Shown here: piece after piece, positions 1 through 8,933 of the stretch
Numbering within the stretch: position 1 is the stretch's first letter
Layout of the letters: every line of letters begins with the position of its first letter
Source of the DNA: Natrinema sp. HArc-T2
GTDB taxonomy: Archaea > Halobacteriota > Halobacteria > Halobacteriales > Natrialbaceae
Length of the DNA stretch: 64,000 bases
Direction: 5' to 3'
Assembly (NCBI RefSeq): GCF_041821085.1
Contig: NZ_JBGUAZ010000007.1
Span: 59,463 to 123,462 of the forward strand
Position numbers and translations under genes: made by a program
The notes under the pieces: model-generated
Databases searched by the model: none
What the model saw: the letters and a program-made list of their open reading frames with translations, nothing else
Told to the model about the DNA's origin: nothing

Positions 1-1
1 A

Positions 2-595
2 AGCACGCTCACGGTGTTCTCGCTTGACGACTGCGTTGATGAAATCACGGGCGTTCTAAGTGGAGAGACACCTGATGAGAGCGAGGACGAGGAGGACACC
101 GTACCATTCGTCGACGAGGTGGAGAATCAGGCAGATGAACTCATCTCCGACATTCTGGCGAACATGGACCCGTTCGTCTTCGAGGGACTGGTCGCCGCAG
201 TCTTGCGAGCGATGGGGTACCACGCGAAAAAGACGCGAGACAGTCAGGACCGCGGTATCGACGTAGTCGCTCACCCCGACTCGTTGGGATTCGAAGAACC
301 ATATATCAAGGTTCAGGTCAAACGCCAACAGTCGAAGGTCGGTTCCCCGGACATGCGAGCGTTCACAGGAGCCCTTGGGAATGGTGAGCGGGGACTGTTC
401 GTCTCGACTGGGGGATACACGAGTGAGGCGCAGGATGCTGCACGGAACGCTGAACAGCGGGTCACGCTCATTGACCGGGATGAGTTCATTGATCTCCTGA
501 TCCAGCACTACGACGACCTCGAATCCAAATATCAGGCGACAGTCCCGTTGAAGCAGGTCTATATCCCCTCACAGGACCCGCCATTAGAAGAATGA
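2..595 (+). CDS. Mrr-type restriction endonuclease, C-terminal part (5' end outside window)
   Basis: The reading frame is open from the first codon of the window, so the true start lies upstream; the GTG at 14 is only the first start-like codon. The visible part carries an acidic N-terminal stretch, then a Mrr_cat domain of the PD-(D/E)XK fold: a DPFVFEGLVAAVL helix, an Asp in GIDVV, then QVKRQ, and a GLFVSTGGYT strand typical of Mrr. Mrr enzymes cut modified (usually methylated) DNA. The core D...QxK signature is intact, so it is probably active. It could equally be the nuclease half of a larger type IV or defence protein. Family call is firm; substrate unknown. Confidence 0.8.
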   Translation, partial: STLTVFSLDDCVDEITGVLSGETPDESEDEEDTVPFVDEVENQADELISDILANMDPFVFEGLVAAVLRAMGYHAKKTRDSQDRGIDVVAHPDSLGFEEPYIKVQVKRQQSKVGSPDMRAFTGALGNGERGLFVSTGGYTSEAQDAARNAEQRVTLIDRDEFIDLLIQHYDDLESKYQATVPLKQVYIPSQDPPLEE

Positions 596-695
596 TTGAA
601 AATAAGTTAAGATGTTGTCACCACTATAGGATCGCTAAACATCTCCAATTTGTATAGAAAGTGAGTCACAGTACTGTAGATGTCTAGTCTAAACA

Positions 696-1787
696 CTATG
701 GTAATTGATCCAGGTCACGCTGGAAAAACCTAGCGCGGTCCTGTTCGATCTTACGTGTTTTCTCGTTTTCACCCTCAAAGAATTCGATGATATGCGGACA
801 GAAGTAGTGGAATAGACCGATCAGCTCTTGGAAATCTGGTATCGTGTCGTCGGAAGCATCTAATTGGAACAACTTATATCGATTCGTAACTCGTGTTGGC
901 CAATCACAATCAAGTCGTTTAGAGCTATTTGTGTGTCGTTGAATAAATGATTCCCGACTAGGATATTCACGTAGTGCACCATCAAGATGTATACACTTAC
1001 GAAGGTCTTCAGAAAGAACGGCATGAGTGTAACGAGTGTAGTAGTCTAAGTAGTCGTTTCGCAATTCTGTTCCGACACTATAGCCGATTCCTCGTCGCGG
1101 GAGAAGTTCCTCAATTTCTAAAATCCATTCATCACCTCGGTTCTTGAATAAAAATTCTGTCTTGTCTTGAATACCTTCGTCATAACTTTTAGATCCATGG
1201 ACGATCAATACTTCTGGCTCAAATGAGGAACGAACTGCCTCTAAACTCTTCGGCCCAAACCAATGACCTGCCAAGAACATCTCTTGAGCGGTATCGCGCA
1301 ATCCTATAGAATGTGGATCAAATGCTACCCTGAGTTCAAAATCTCCGTTCCACTTTGAGAAAAGGTTTTGAGTGAATCGAAAGTTATAGTAAAGAGAATG
1401 AGGCATAATTAAATAATGATTTTTGTATTCCCAACCATTTTTGTTATACTCCACTGGGTATTCAACTTGTACGAGTCCAGTATCTAGATGTTCTTCTAAC
1501 TCTGGATACTCTTCGATAGCTCTATTTCGCTTGATCTCTACATCAATATCCCAAAGGCCCAGTTTCTGCAACTCGTCGAAGTCTAAATCCACCCGTTTGT
1601 CAACCATCTGCTCTAATTGGGATGCATGAACTGATGGATCATCTTCTACGAGTTGTTTTAATTCATTGTATTCTTGGTCAACTTTTTCCGGCACATAATC
1701 GTCCCAAAGTAAATTGGTTCCAGAAATATTGTGCCTCTCACATAAGTCGACAACATGAGATAACTGTTCTTCGACTCGTGGATTCAT
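696..1787 (-). CDS. hypothetical protein, 363 aa
   Basis: I do not recognise this protein. It is acidic, soluble (no membrane segment or signal peptide), and rich in aromatic residues, with a VEYPVEYNKNGWEYKNHY stretch near the middle and RGIGYSVGTEL later. No clear nuclease or nucleotide-binding motif is visible. The gene is more AT-rich than the integrase gene upstream of it, which fits recent acquisition in this accessory region. It starts with ATG at 1787 and lies 9 bp downstream of the small gene 1797-1982, so the two may be co-transcribed. Confidence 0.6.
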   Translation of the reverse strand: MNPRVEEQLSHVVDLCERHNISGTNLLWDDYVPEKVDQEYNELKQLVEDDPSVHASQLEQMVDKRVDLDFDELQKLGLWDIDVEIKRNRAIEEYPELEEHLDTGLVQVEYPVEYNKNGWEYKNHYLIMPHSLYYNFRFTQNLFSKWNGDFELRVAFDPHSIGLRDTAQEMFLAGHWFGPKSLEAVRSSFEPEVLIVHGSKSYDEGIQDKTEFLFKNRGDEWILEIEELLPRRGIGYSVGTELRNDYLDYYTRYTHAVLSEDLRKCIHLDGALREYPSRESFIQRHTNSSKRLDCDWPTRVTNRYKLFQLDASDDTIPDFQELIGLFHYFCPHIIEFFEGENEKTRKIEQDRARFFQRDLDQLP

Positions 1788-1796
1788 TTATGTATA

Positions 1797-1982
1797 TCAC
1801 GAATCACATACATAAAATTCACTCGGTAGAACATTGATAAACGGTGCCGCTATTTTGCCATCGATCGGCCCCTCGAAGACAGTCCACTCGTCGCCGTCGT
1901 GGGCAGCCACGAGCCACTGTTGACGATCGTGATCGTCGACAGCGATCAGTTCGTCGTCGAAATCAAGTATGAGATCGACCAC
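1797..1982 (-). CDS. small acidic hypothetical protein, 61 aa
   Basis: A short acidic protein starting with GTG at 1982 (an in-frame stop lies just upstream). It has a VDLILDFDDELIAVDDHDRQ start, then WLVAAHDGDEWTVFEG, a beta-rich pattern like many tiny haloarchaeal proteins. Codon use and acidity fit a real haloarchaeal gene. It sits 9 bp upstream of the 363-aa gene, suggesting a two-gene unit. Function unknown. Confidence 0.5.
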   Translation of the reverse strand: MVDLILDFDDELIAVDDHDRQQWLVAAHDGDEWTVFEGPIDGKIAAPFINVLPSEFYVCDS

Positions 1983-2029
1983 TAATTAATATTCTAATAT
2001 TAATACGTTGGATCTATTGAAGCAGGTGG

Positions 2030-3253
2030 CTATTTTGAATCGAATGCTTCCGCAAGCCGATCACGCATGTACTCACGGCGATACTGTCGCCGTTCGGTCT
2101 CCGAGAGATAGTTTTTCAGTACGACACTCGCGTCCGAGCTGCCCTGATCCGCTGCGATCGCGTCGAGATTCTCGAGCAACTGCTTTTGGGCATTCGCATA
2201 CGCCGTATACCAGAACCGCCGGCCCATTTTCGAGGTTGGCGTCTCGCCACGCACCCGAACCTCTGCTCGCTCGGCGACGCGCTGAAAGCGTGCCTGTATT
2301 GTCTCACCGACGACGTGACCGCTGTCGGCCCGCTTCGAGGGGAACAAGTGGCCCGACCATTCACGGTTGGCGCTGCCAAGCGCATCGGTTCGATCGGCCA
2401 GCGTCTCACGCCCGTAGAGCAACGCGACTGTCCCGGGTCCGTTCTTACGTTCCTCGAAATAGATGTGTGGATCGTCACCCTCGAGGACGAACTGGGAGAC
2501 GTGCAACGATGCAACTTCGTTGCGACGCAAGCCCCACCCACAGAGGGCCAGTACCAACAGTTCCTCGTCGGGACTCTCGACGACGTCGTACAGCCGCCGT
2601 ACCTGCGTACTCGACAGCGTGGGGTTGTCGGGTTCTGATCGTTCCCACCCATACTCCATGTCGATGGTCTCGGCAGGATTGTACGCGGCTTTCCCACGGC
2701 GCTGGAGATGTTCGTAGAACTGCGAGACGTCCCCGAGATAGCGGAGCTTCGACGCCTCGCTGTTTAAGTCCAGATCTAGCTCGTCAAAGACTGCAAGCAC
2801 GTGTTCGATTTCATCGGCTCGGTGCTCGAGGTCGTCAAGGCGATCGGCAAGATCGGCGCTGCCATGCACGTCTCGATACAGGCGCGCATAGGTGGCAAGC
2901 CGCGAGCGTTTCGTCTCGACTGTGCTGTCCGCGAGATTGCGTCGCCGAGACAGCGTGCGGATATACGACTCGAGTTCGTCGATAGACGTCTCATCGTCGA
3001 TACCCCACTGGTAGCCCTCGCTGTCGTCCTCGAAGTAGCCGACGGAGCGAAGGAACTCCGTAAGCGTCATGTCGTGTTGTTCGCGCAGGGCGTCTTGGAG
3101 GCCGCCGTAGCCCGCCTCGAGGAGGTCACTGTACGAGGGTCGCTCGGAAAGATCGACGCCGGCCCGTCGGAGGTCGGGTTCGATTTGCTTGTTCCAAAAC
3201 GAGCGGAGTTCGTCGGGGGATTTGTGCGACCAGCGGATTCGTTCGCTACTCAT
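2030..3253 (-). CDS. tyrosine-type site-specific integrase/recombinase
   Basis: 407 aa. It has an N-terminal SAM-like core-binding half and a C-terminal catalytic domain. The box I arginine lies in CGWGLRRNEVASLH near residue 240, the box II region is KMGRRFWYTAY near 345 (the usual HxxR is altered), and candidate nucleophile tyrosines lie in NYLSETERRQYRREY near 380-395. Such enzymes integrate or excise plasmids and viruses, or resolve multimers. No tRNA gene or att repeat is visible next to it. The altered box II means it may be diverged or inactive. Family assignment is good; its partner element is unknown. Confidence 0.8.
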   Translation of the reverse strand: MSSERIRWSHKSPDELRSFWNKQIEPDLRRAGVDLSERPSYSDLLEAGYGGLQDALREQHDMTLTEFLRSVGYFEDDSEGYQWGIDDETSIDELESYIRTLSRRRNLADSTVETKRSRLATYARLYRDVHGSADLADRLDDLEHRADEIEHVLAVFDELDLDLNSEASKLRYLGDVSQFYEHLQRRGKAAYNPAETIDMEYGWERSEPDNPTLSSTQVRRLYDVVESPDEELLVLALCGWGLRRNEVASLHVSQFVLEGDDPHIYFEERKNGPGTVALLYGRETLADRTDALGSANREWSGHLFPSKRADSGHVVGETIQARFQRVAERAEVRVRGETPTSKMGRRFWYTAYANAQKQLLENLDAIAADQGSSDASVVLKNYLSETERRQYRREYMRDRLAEAFDSK

Positions 3254-4126
3254 CGGTTCTCCACTCGAGAAGGCCGTTTGCTCCGGGGTCTGGTGATTCT
3301 AAGACTGCCATTTCTGTACGTCTCTGTTTTCGTGACAGTCACTAATAGTTATCATGTATTTAGTTGTCGCCACTGGACAACTAATCTACACTCTATAGCC
3401 GAGAAAGTCGACTAAGTGGTGTAAACCACATATCGCTACATAAATCTCCGTCAAATCTGAACGGGCGGCTTGTGTGTCGAATCCGCCGAAAACAGCCGTA
3501 TCGAGATTCAGCAGGACAGATCGAGGGTTGATAGCGGCGCTACGGTTTTACTGGCAGGCATAGCCATCCTCCGTGCGCTGCGCAAGATCCTGGTGTACGA
3601 GCGAGGTAAGAATCGGCAGCAGCATAAGTTTCGGCAGGACCAGCATCTGCTGGAGTTCGGTCGTTGTTGCCTCCTCTGTCACGAGGAGCGCCAGATAGGA
3701 GAGTTTAGCTTGAAATGATCGAGCTTGGATACTGCTGTGAACTTCTGTTCGGATACCCCGATGTCTTGTGAACTCGTGAACATCATAGCCAGCAAAACCG
3801 GCAACGACTTGATATATAAATACATAGTAATATCCGTGTACACGCTTCACGGTATTCATCACCAAAGAGTGTTTTCTGGTAATGTCTATGATAGCACTAG
3901 AGGTGCGATCAGGGGGTAGACGGTCTCGCGACCAGCACCATCTACTCGGTGCGGCATTTACTCATTTGTTCTTCTACCGCATCTCGCTCTTCACGGTAGG
4001 TTGCAACATCGCGAGATGTCAAGGAGCGATAGCCCAGAACTCACGTCTCAGCGCTATGCGTGAACGACCAGAGGATCAACGGGAATAGCCATAACCGCAT
4101 TACGGTCTCTCGGGATGTGCGTTGAC
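3254..4126. other. gene-poor 873-bp stretch with a possible winged-helix remnant
   Basis: No convincing full gene is seen between the integrase and the next membrane-protein gene. The minus-strand frame 3548-3865 ends in a segment (LSYLALLVTEEATTTELQQ, then a leucine-rich helix) that resembles a winged-helix DNA-binding domain, but its N-terminal part does not look coding. It may be the 3' remnant of a regulator. AT-rich runs near 3330-3370 and 3810-3840 could hold promoters. Confidence 0.35.
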
Positions 4127-5866
4127 TTATTCTGAATCTTCGTCCTCGGCTGTATCCTGCTCAGCCGATTCGGCTTCCTCTTGGAGCATCTCCGCGAACT
4201 CAGATTGACCGACAAATCCACCACCGATACCGGCTGCTAAGACATCCTGCCGATGACTGAGCCAATCCTCGAACGACTTATCTGTATCGGTATTGAATGT
4301 GTATTGATACCCAGTCTGGGGCATCTCAACCGGGTCAACCGTCTGTCTGAAATTCAGCCACTGGGTCGGGTCTATCTCCTCTGCTAAGAGTTGTTCAATC
4401 ACGGAGATGATCTCGTCGTCCGAGACCTCACGACGCAACACCGGATTAAACTCCTCCATGACGCCGTCTGGAGTTTCGTTCGACAGGTACTCGAGATAGA
4501 GAGTGGTACCGATCCACAGCTGTTTGAATGAGTTTAATCCACTATCAGAAAGCTCCGAGATAGCTTTCACCCAGCCGTAGCCGACATGCCCCCAGTCGGG
4601 GAAATTCACACCAGTTTTCAATTCATAGCGGAGAAATGCACCTGTGAGCTCGGCAACGGAAATATAGACCGCTTGGAGAGCGCGAGCTTCCGAATACGAA
4701 TCGTGGGCACGTCCTGGATAAGGTGAACTCCAGTTTGTAGTGTCGTCATCAATCGCATCAGCTGTCGAGTCCACGAGTTCCCGCAAAGTTCCGGGGAAGT
4801 AGTTGATGACCGCGCTTGTGTACCTTCGATCGTAGTTTTGATTCTCGTCTCGGACGTGAACCGAGTTCGCCAGCTGCCATCCCAAGTAGCGCGTCGCCTT
4901 ACCTGTCCCCTTCCACAGACCAGCCTCAGCAGCGTTTTGTAACACATCCTTCGATGACTCGATCGCCTCTCCCCGCACTCGTTCATCGATACCGTCATAA
5001 TCCAAATCGAGAACGAGATCCGAGAGCCCTCGCACAGGGAGGAGAACGGGTCGATCCAGCGATTCGTCAACACCAGCCTGCCCGATTGTCTCCAGGGAAC
5101 TCACTACCTCGGTCGCGCCCTCCTCTAATTCCGTCGCAACAGCGGTCTCACCGGTACTCGTGAGTCGATTCGTACAGAGGTCCTCTAATGAGTCGCCGAC
5201 AGGTGCGGCCTCCTCAAGCATCTCTACAGAACACTCCGCTAAGAGTTCGCTCACCCGTCGGCTGATGATATCTAACCCAAGATAGACGGCGGCAGCATCT
5301 CGTTCATTGATCTGTGAATTGATGACGGACAATACAACAAGGAACGGATCCGGTTCACAATGATCATCACTTGACGCCTCTGCTTGATCGATAATCTGAG
5401 AAGCAGTCAAATCGTCCTCCAGTCGATCTAGAATTCCCTCAGGAGTACTCTGTTCCAGGGTGCGGTCGACAAAGTCGAAGAGTGAAACAAACGAGACAAT
5501 CGCCAGAAGTCCGGAAAAATACATCCACAGCTCTATCCAGAAGTCGTCTACATACCCGTAAGCGAACAATCCCAAGAGACTGATGCCGATCGAGACAGCG
5601 AATACCCCGACTGTTCGCAGATAAATCGTGTCCGAACGGAAGAGGTCGGGGAGGCGGGGAGAATACTGTGAGGTAGACAGCTGAACGCCTAAGATCACCA
5701 CCGAAAAGACGATCGCGAAGATCGAGGCCTGAATCCCTGCCAAGGTAGAGAAGATCGACGTCCCGACGGCTGAGAGATCCATATTCAAATAGTACGCATA
5801 GACAGGCGGGATCAGTAGCGCCAAGACGAGGGGATAGCGGAGTTTATAGAACGTCTCGTTACGCAT
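4127..5866 (-). CDS. DUF2254-like membrane protein
   Basis: 579 aa. Four hydrophobic segments lie in the first ~150 residues: one near 12-30, one near 45-68 followed by the LSTSQYSPRLPDLFRSD loop, one near 86-108 and one near 112-130. The remainder is a long acidic soluble domain with a Glu/Asp-rich tail. The SQYSPR loop after the second helix is characteristic of DUF2254-type predicted membrane proteins. Function of the family is not established. It starts with ATG at 5866 and is followed upstream by a truncated gene and an IS element, so its original neighbourhood is broken. Confidence 0.7.
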   Translation of the reverse strand: MRNETFYKLRYPLVLALLIPPVYAYYLNMDLSAVGTSIFSTLAGIQASIFAIVFSVVILGVQLSTSQYSPRLPDLFRSDTIYLRTVGVFAVSIGISLLGLFAYGYVDDFWIELWMYFSGLLAIVSFVSLFDFVDRTLEQSTPEGILDRLEDDLTASQIIDQAEASSDDHCEPDPFLVVLSVINSQINERDAAAVYLGLDIISRRVSELLAECSVEMLEEAAPVGDSLEDLCTNRLTSTGETAVATELEEGATEVVSSLETIGQAGVDESLDRPVLLPVRGLSDLVLDLDYDGIDERVRGEAIESSKDVLQNAAEAGLWKGTGKATRYLGWQLANSVHVRDENQNYDRRYTSAVINYFPGTLRELVDSTADAIDDDTTNWSSPYPGRAHDSYSEARALQAVYISVAELTGAFLRYELKTGVNFPDWGHVGYGWVKAISELSDSGLNSFKQLWIGTTLYLEYLSNETPDGVMEEFNPVLRREVSDDEIISVIEQLLAEEIDPTQWLNFRQTVDPVEMPQTGYQYTFNTDTDKSFEDWLSHRQDVLAAGIGGGFVGQSEFAEMLQEEAESAEQDTAEDEDSE

Positions 5867-5918
5867 TCAGTTCAATTGCGAGTTGGCTGGTATAAGACGT
5901 TACTGGAGTCCGGGGCAG

Positions 5919-6068
5919 TCAATTCACGGCTCTGGGATCGTAGTAATCGTCGATCAGCTCAAGCGCTCGTTCAATAGTCCGCTCGTCGTACAGCGTATCC
6001 TCCGAAACAAGACTCACCCACTCAGCTTGATTTCGAGCCGATTGTCGAAGCAGCCGTTCTATTTGCTC
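5919..6068 (-). pseudogene. C-terminal fragment of a gene cut by the IS5-type element
   Basis: A 49-codon frame runs without a start codon from the IS edge at 6068 to a stop at 5919. It encodes a hydrophilic, helix-rich tail (ERLLRQSARNQAEWVSL, then ALELIDDYYDPRAVN) with haloarchaeal composition. It is probably the 3' end of a gene whose 5' part was lost or displaced on IS insertion; no matching part is seen beyond the right IS end at 7007. Confidence 0.5.
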
Positions 6069-7007
6069 GGCTCTATTGAATCACTAGACGGCGTCAGGAT
6101 AAGTCGGTAAATCGAAGGAGTTGAAGCGGGTGAGTGGCAGTTTGGATGAACGTCACTACCCGCTTCACTGGAGAAATGGTGTCGCTGGCCAAAAGTTATT
6201 GCGACGATCGGGACGAAACTGCCGCCGCTTTCCGGCGCGGCAGTTTCGCCGAATATGCGATTATTTCCCTCCACGGGCTGCGAATTTTCCTCGATGAGAC
6301 CTACGAGGTGATCATTGAGCGGTTAGAGGTAATGCTGCCAATTCTGGAGATCGTCGGCCTTGATCCCGACGAACTGCCGCATCCATCGACGTTGAATAAG
6401 TGGTTCGACAGGATCGTCATGGAGGTGTGGCGAGTGCTGCTGCGCCACTCGGCGCAGCTGCACGATCCATCGCCACACGTCGCCGTCGATACAACCTACT
6501 ACGAGCGGTCTCCGGCGAGCAAGCACTAATGCGACCGTACGAACTACTGCGTTCAGACCATCGAAGCGACGAAACTCGTTGATACTGAGACGCAAGCAAT
6601 CTTAGACGTTCACTGTACAACCACACGAGAAGGAAGCGATGCGGAGGTGTGTTTGCAACTCGCCCGCCGATACGCGGGCGAGTTGCGAATGCTTGCTGCC
6701 GACAAGGGCTATGACAGCCAGCCTCTGCGTGATGCTCTTCGAGAACCGGGTATACGCCCTCCCGTGAAACATCGTGTGTTTGCTCCGTACGATCATGCTC
6801 ACAACGCCCGCATCAACGACGAACTCTACAACCAGCGATCAATGACTGAAACGACGAATTCCTCGGTCAAGCGCTCGTACGGCTCCGCCGTCCGAGCGCG
6901 TGAGTGGTATCGTGAGTTCCGTGAGATTGTCCTGATGTGTCTCGTCTACAATATCAAACAGTACGTAACCCCGTGATACCAACGCCGTATAGCGATTCAA
7001 TAGAGCC
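6069..7007. mobile_element. IS5-family insertion sequence (939 bp)
   Basis: Bounded by terminal inverted repeats that begin GGCTCTATTGAATC at both ends and extend to about 26 bp with few mismatches (ACGGCGT is shared at the inner end). It encloses one transposase frame broken by a stop codon. No target-site duplication is evident between the left flank ATTTGCTC and the right flank ATGTAACG, suggesting that flanking DNA has been rearranged since insertion. Confidence 0.85.
6134..6976 (+). pseudogene. IS5-type transposase with one in-frame stop
   Basis: A DDE transposase whose reading frame is continuous apart from one TAA codon at 6527-6529. The stop follows VAVDTTYYERSPASKH and precedes CDRTNY, where relatives normally read a tyrosine (TAY), so a single base change explains it. 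The second part carries MLAADKGYDSQPLRDALRE (second Asp) and SVKRSYGSAVRAREWYREFRE (C-terminal region). Without readthrough the product lacks the second and third catalytic residues, so the copy is probably inactive in cis but could be mobilised in trans. Confidence 0.85.
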
Positions 7008-7157
7008 ATGTAACGTATACCGATATATGGTTTGTTGGGACAGGGGAAAGTGAACCAGTATATGGTCTGATCTCCCTGCTGCATCAATTCCACAGACCAA
7101 TAAGAATATTACCCGTGCCAAATTAGCCTGTAGCAACAGGAGCAGAGAGATCACACT

Positions 7158-7400
7158 ATGTCCCCCACTATCACATTTGGCCAAAGTGCGGCTGAAACAG
7201 TGGCCAGTGAATTCGGACTTGAGGTCGGAGAAGATGGCTATCTCGTCGATGAAGAAGGCGATCCCGTCATCCCTAGTGGGAGCGATGAGCCGATGACTCT
7301 CGAGGAGTTTGCCGGGACGGGTGTTGGTTCTCGGGTATTCATAAAGGGCGATTTCAACTCCGTCTCAGAATACGTCGAAGAGCACCGTTCTGACATCTAA
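7158..7400 (+). CDS. small acidic hypothetical protein, 80 aa
   Basis: I do not recognise this protein. It is very acidic, with two short beta-hairpin-like parts: GLEVGEDGYLVDEEGDPV and GTGVGSRVFIKGDF. It begins with ATG and ends 1 bp before the ATG of the 331-aa gene, so it is translationally coupled to it. The three genes 7158-8799 form one unit between two IS elements. Confidence 0.6.
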   Translation: MSPTITFGQSAAETVASEFGLEVGEDGYLVDEEGDPVIPSGSDEPMTLEEFAGTGVGSRVFIKGDFNSVSEYVEEHRSDI

Positions 7401-7401
7401 G

Positions 7402-8397
7402 ATGGCGGATAGCGGAGAAGAAGAAAACGCGAATCTCGTTGAGACAGCCATCCGGCTGGTACGATCTGAACAGGTTATCGCAGTCAAGGACCGAGTCTTC
7501 GAGGTTGCTACGAGAGGATTCAGGGCTGTATTTTCACACACAATCTCCGCTGACGAGGGGCCGAAGACGATCTACAATCAGGATGTTCTAGAACATCCAG
7601 AGCAAGAGATAAAGATCGTCGAGAAGGGTGAGAGCATCGAACCCTTCCAAGAAATTGAGGTCGATGGTGAAACGGTCATCGAGCTCAATCTCGACGCCTT
7701 TAGTGAGGAAGGCAAGCGAGAAATTCTGGACGAGGTCATACCAACGGAAGCTGACCAGGGACGTTTTCTCAAACACGAACAGGAGCAAGAATTTGAGGTC
7801 GCCGAACAGGCCCGAAAAGATGAGAAGACCAACGAGATTTTGGACTACTTCTCATCGTATCTCTCTTCTCGCCAACTGAAGCTACTGCGTAGAAGCCAAA
7901 GTATCCGTATTGCCTGGGAAAGAGAAGATCGATATACTCCCCGGCGAACGATGCAAAAATGGAAGAACGATCTGAAGCAACAATTTGGCGACTCCGCTAA
8001 TATTGTCTCAAACTTCTGTAGCTCTGGTTACTACGATGAAGGAGGAGTTCTTCGGCACATTATGGACGACCTCTCCTCTGAATACGAGGACCCCGAACAG
8101 ATACAAGAAGAATACGAGGAGATCGTACTAGAACATCCCTTCGTCATCTATGTTGGAAGATACGATACTCCAGAAAGAGTAAAAGAGCAAGCCCGAACAC
8201 GCATATATGAGTACGATTCACACGTATACACAATCCCATACATCGATATACGCGCTCAAGGACGCGATAATAGACAGACTGCGGAGCAAGCACTGGAACG
8301 GCTTGAAGAGGAATTTGCAACCCTTCCAGTCGAAACAATCGAAGACAATCGAGAGTTGGTCTATCGTATCGATCCAAAAAGTGCGGAGCCCCTTTGA
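7402..8397 (+). CDS. hypothetical protein, 331 aa (cargo-like gene between IS elements)
   Basis: No known domain is recognised. Residues 1-130 are acidic with a FSHTISADEGPKT segment. Residues 130-215 form a charged helical region with EQEFEVAEQARKDEKTNE and RRTMQKWKNDLKQQFGD. The C-terminal 110 residues alternate strands and helices (VIYVGRYDTPERVKEQA, YIDIRAQGRDNRQTAEQ). The last part could be a small alpha/beta binding domain. It lies 1 bp after the 80-aa gene and 3 bp before a membrane protein, so all three probably act together, perhaps at the membrane; this is inference. Confidence 0.6.
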   Translation: MADSGEEENANLVETAIRLVRSEQVIAVKDRVFEVATRGFRAVFSHTISADEGPKTIYNQDVLEHPEQEIKIVEKGESIEPFQEIEVDGETVIELNLDAFSEEGKREILDEVIPTEADQGRFLKHEQEQEFEVAEQARKDEKTNEILDYFSSYLSSRQLKLLRRSQSIRIAWEREDRYTPRRTMQKWKNDLKQQFGDSANIVSNFCSSGYYDEGGVLRHIMDDLSSEYEDPEQIQEEYEEIVLEHPFVIYVGRYDTPERVKEQARTRIYEYDSHVYTIPYIDIRAQGRDNRQTAEQALERLEEEFATLPVETIEDNRELVYRIDPKSAEPL

Positions 8398-8400
8398 GAT

Positions 8401-8799
8401 ATGTCCGCAAGCGATCTCAACGACCTTCTCAATACCCCAAAGCTGTTTCTTTTCCTGCCAGCAGTCAACCACACACTGCTGGTAGCCACGACGAGCCGGA
8501 GCTATGAGTTTGTTCTCTGTCTGCTAGCCGTCGCTTCATCAGCTGTTGTTTATAATATACTGGACGGGATTCCCGTTGATCAGGCAGACAAAGTGAGCCT
8601 CTCAACGACAGCAATGTTTGTAGCGAGTGGTGTTGTCTGGCTCGTGACTTTAGGGTTCAGTCTTCTCAGACTCAAAGACGCCTTTCCTCAACAGTGGATA
8701 CTCCACGAGGTGCTATTCTTTGGGACGGTCGGATTCGTTTTCGTCGTTCTAAGTCACCTCTTTTTGCTAACTGAGGAAGAATATGAGAACGTCCTTTGA
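8401..8799 (+). CDS. four-helix membrane protein, 132 aa
   Basis: Four hydrophobic segments are visible: about residues 15-32, 37-52, 68-88 and 102-122, separated by short charged loops. No signal peptide. The gene follows the 331-aa gene after 3 bp, making a three-gene unit (small acidic protein, soluble protein, membrane protein). Function unknown; the arrangement of a soluble sensor-like protein with a small membrane partner is seen in many uncharacterised accessory modules. Confidence 0.6.
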   Translation: MSASDLNDLLNTPKLFLFLPAVNHTLLVATTSRSYEFVLCLLAVASSAVVYNILDGIPVDQADKVSLSTTAMFVASGVVWLVTLGFSLLRLKDAFPQQWILHEVLFFGTVGFVFVVLSHLFLLTEEEYENVL

Positions 8800-8933
8800 T
8801 TTGGGAAAGAGATCCTCAAGTTCGTCCTCACTCGAGGGGTCAGACGTTCTCTATTGACGGACATCTTGAGGGAACGGACAACACCCAGTGAGAAGAACGG
8901 TAGTGGTGAAAGTAGTGGAATTAAAGAAATCTA

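Noticed and set aside
2008..2985. Plus-strand frame of 325 codons opposite the integrase gene
   Set aside because: Arginine- and serine-rich translation with no haloarchaeal acidity; it is a shadow of the integrase gene, which has clear catalytic motifs.
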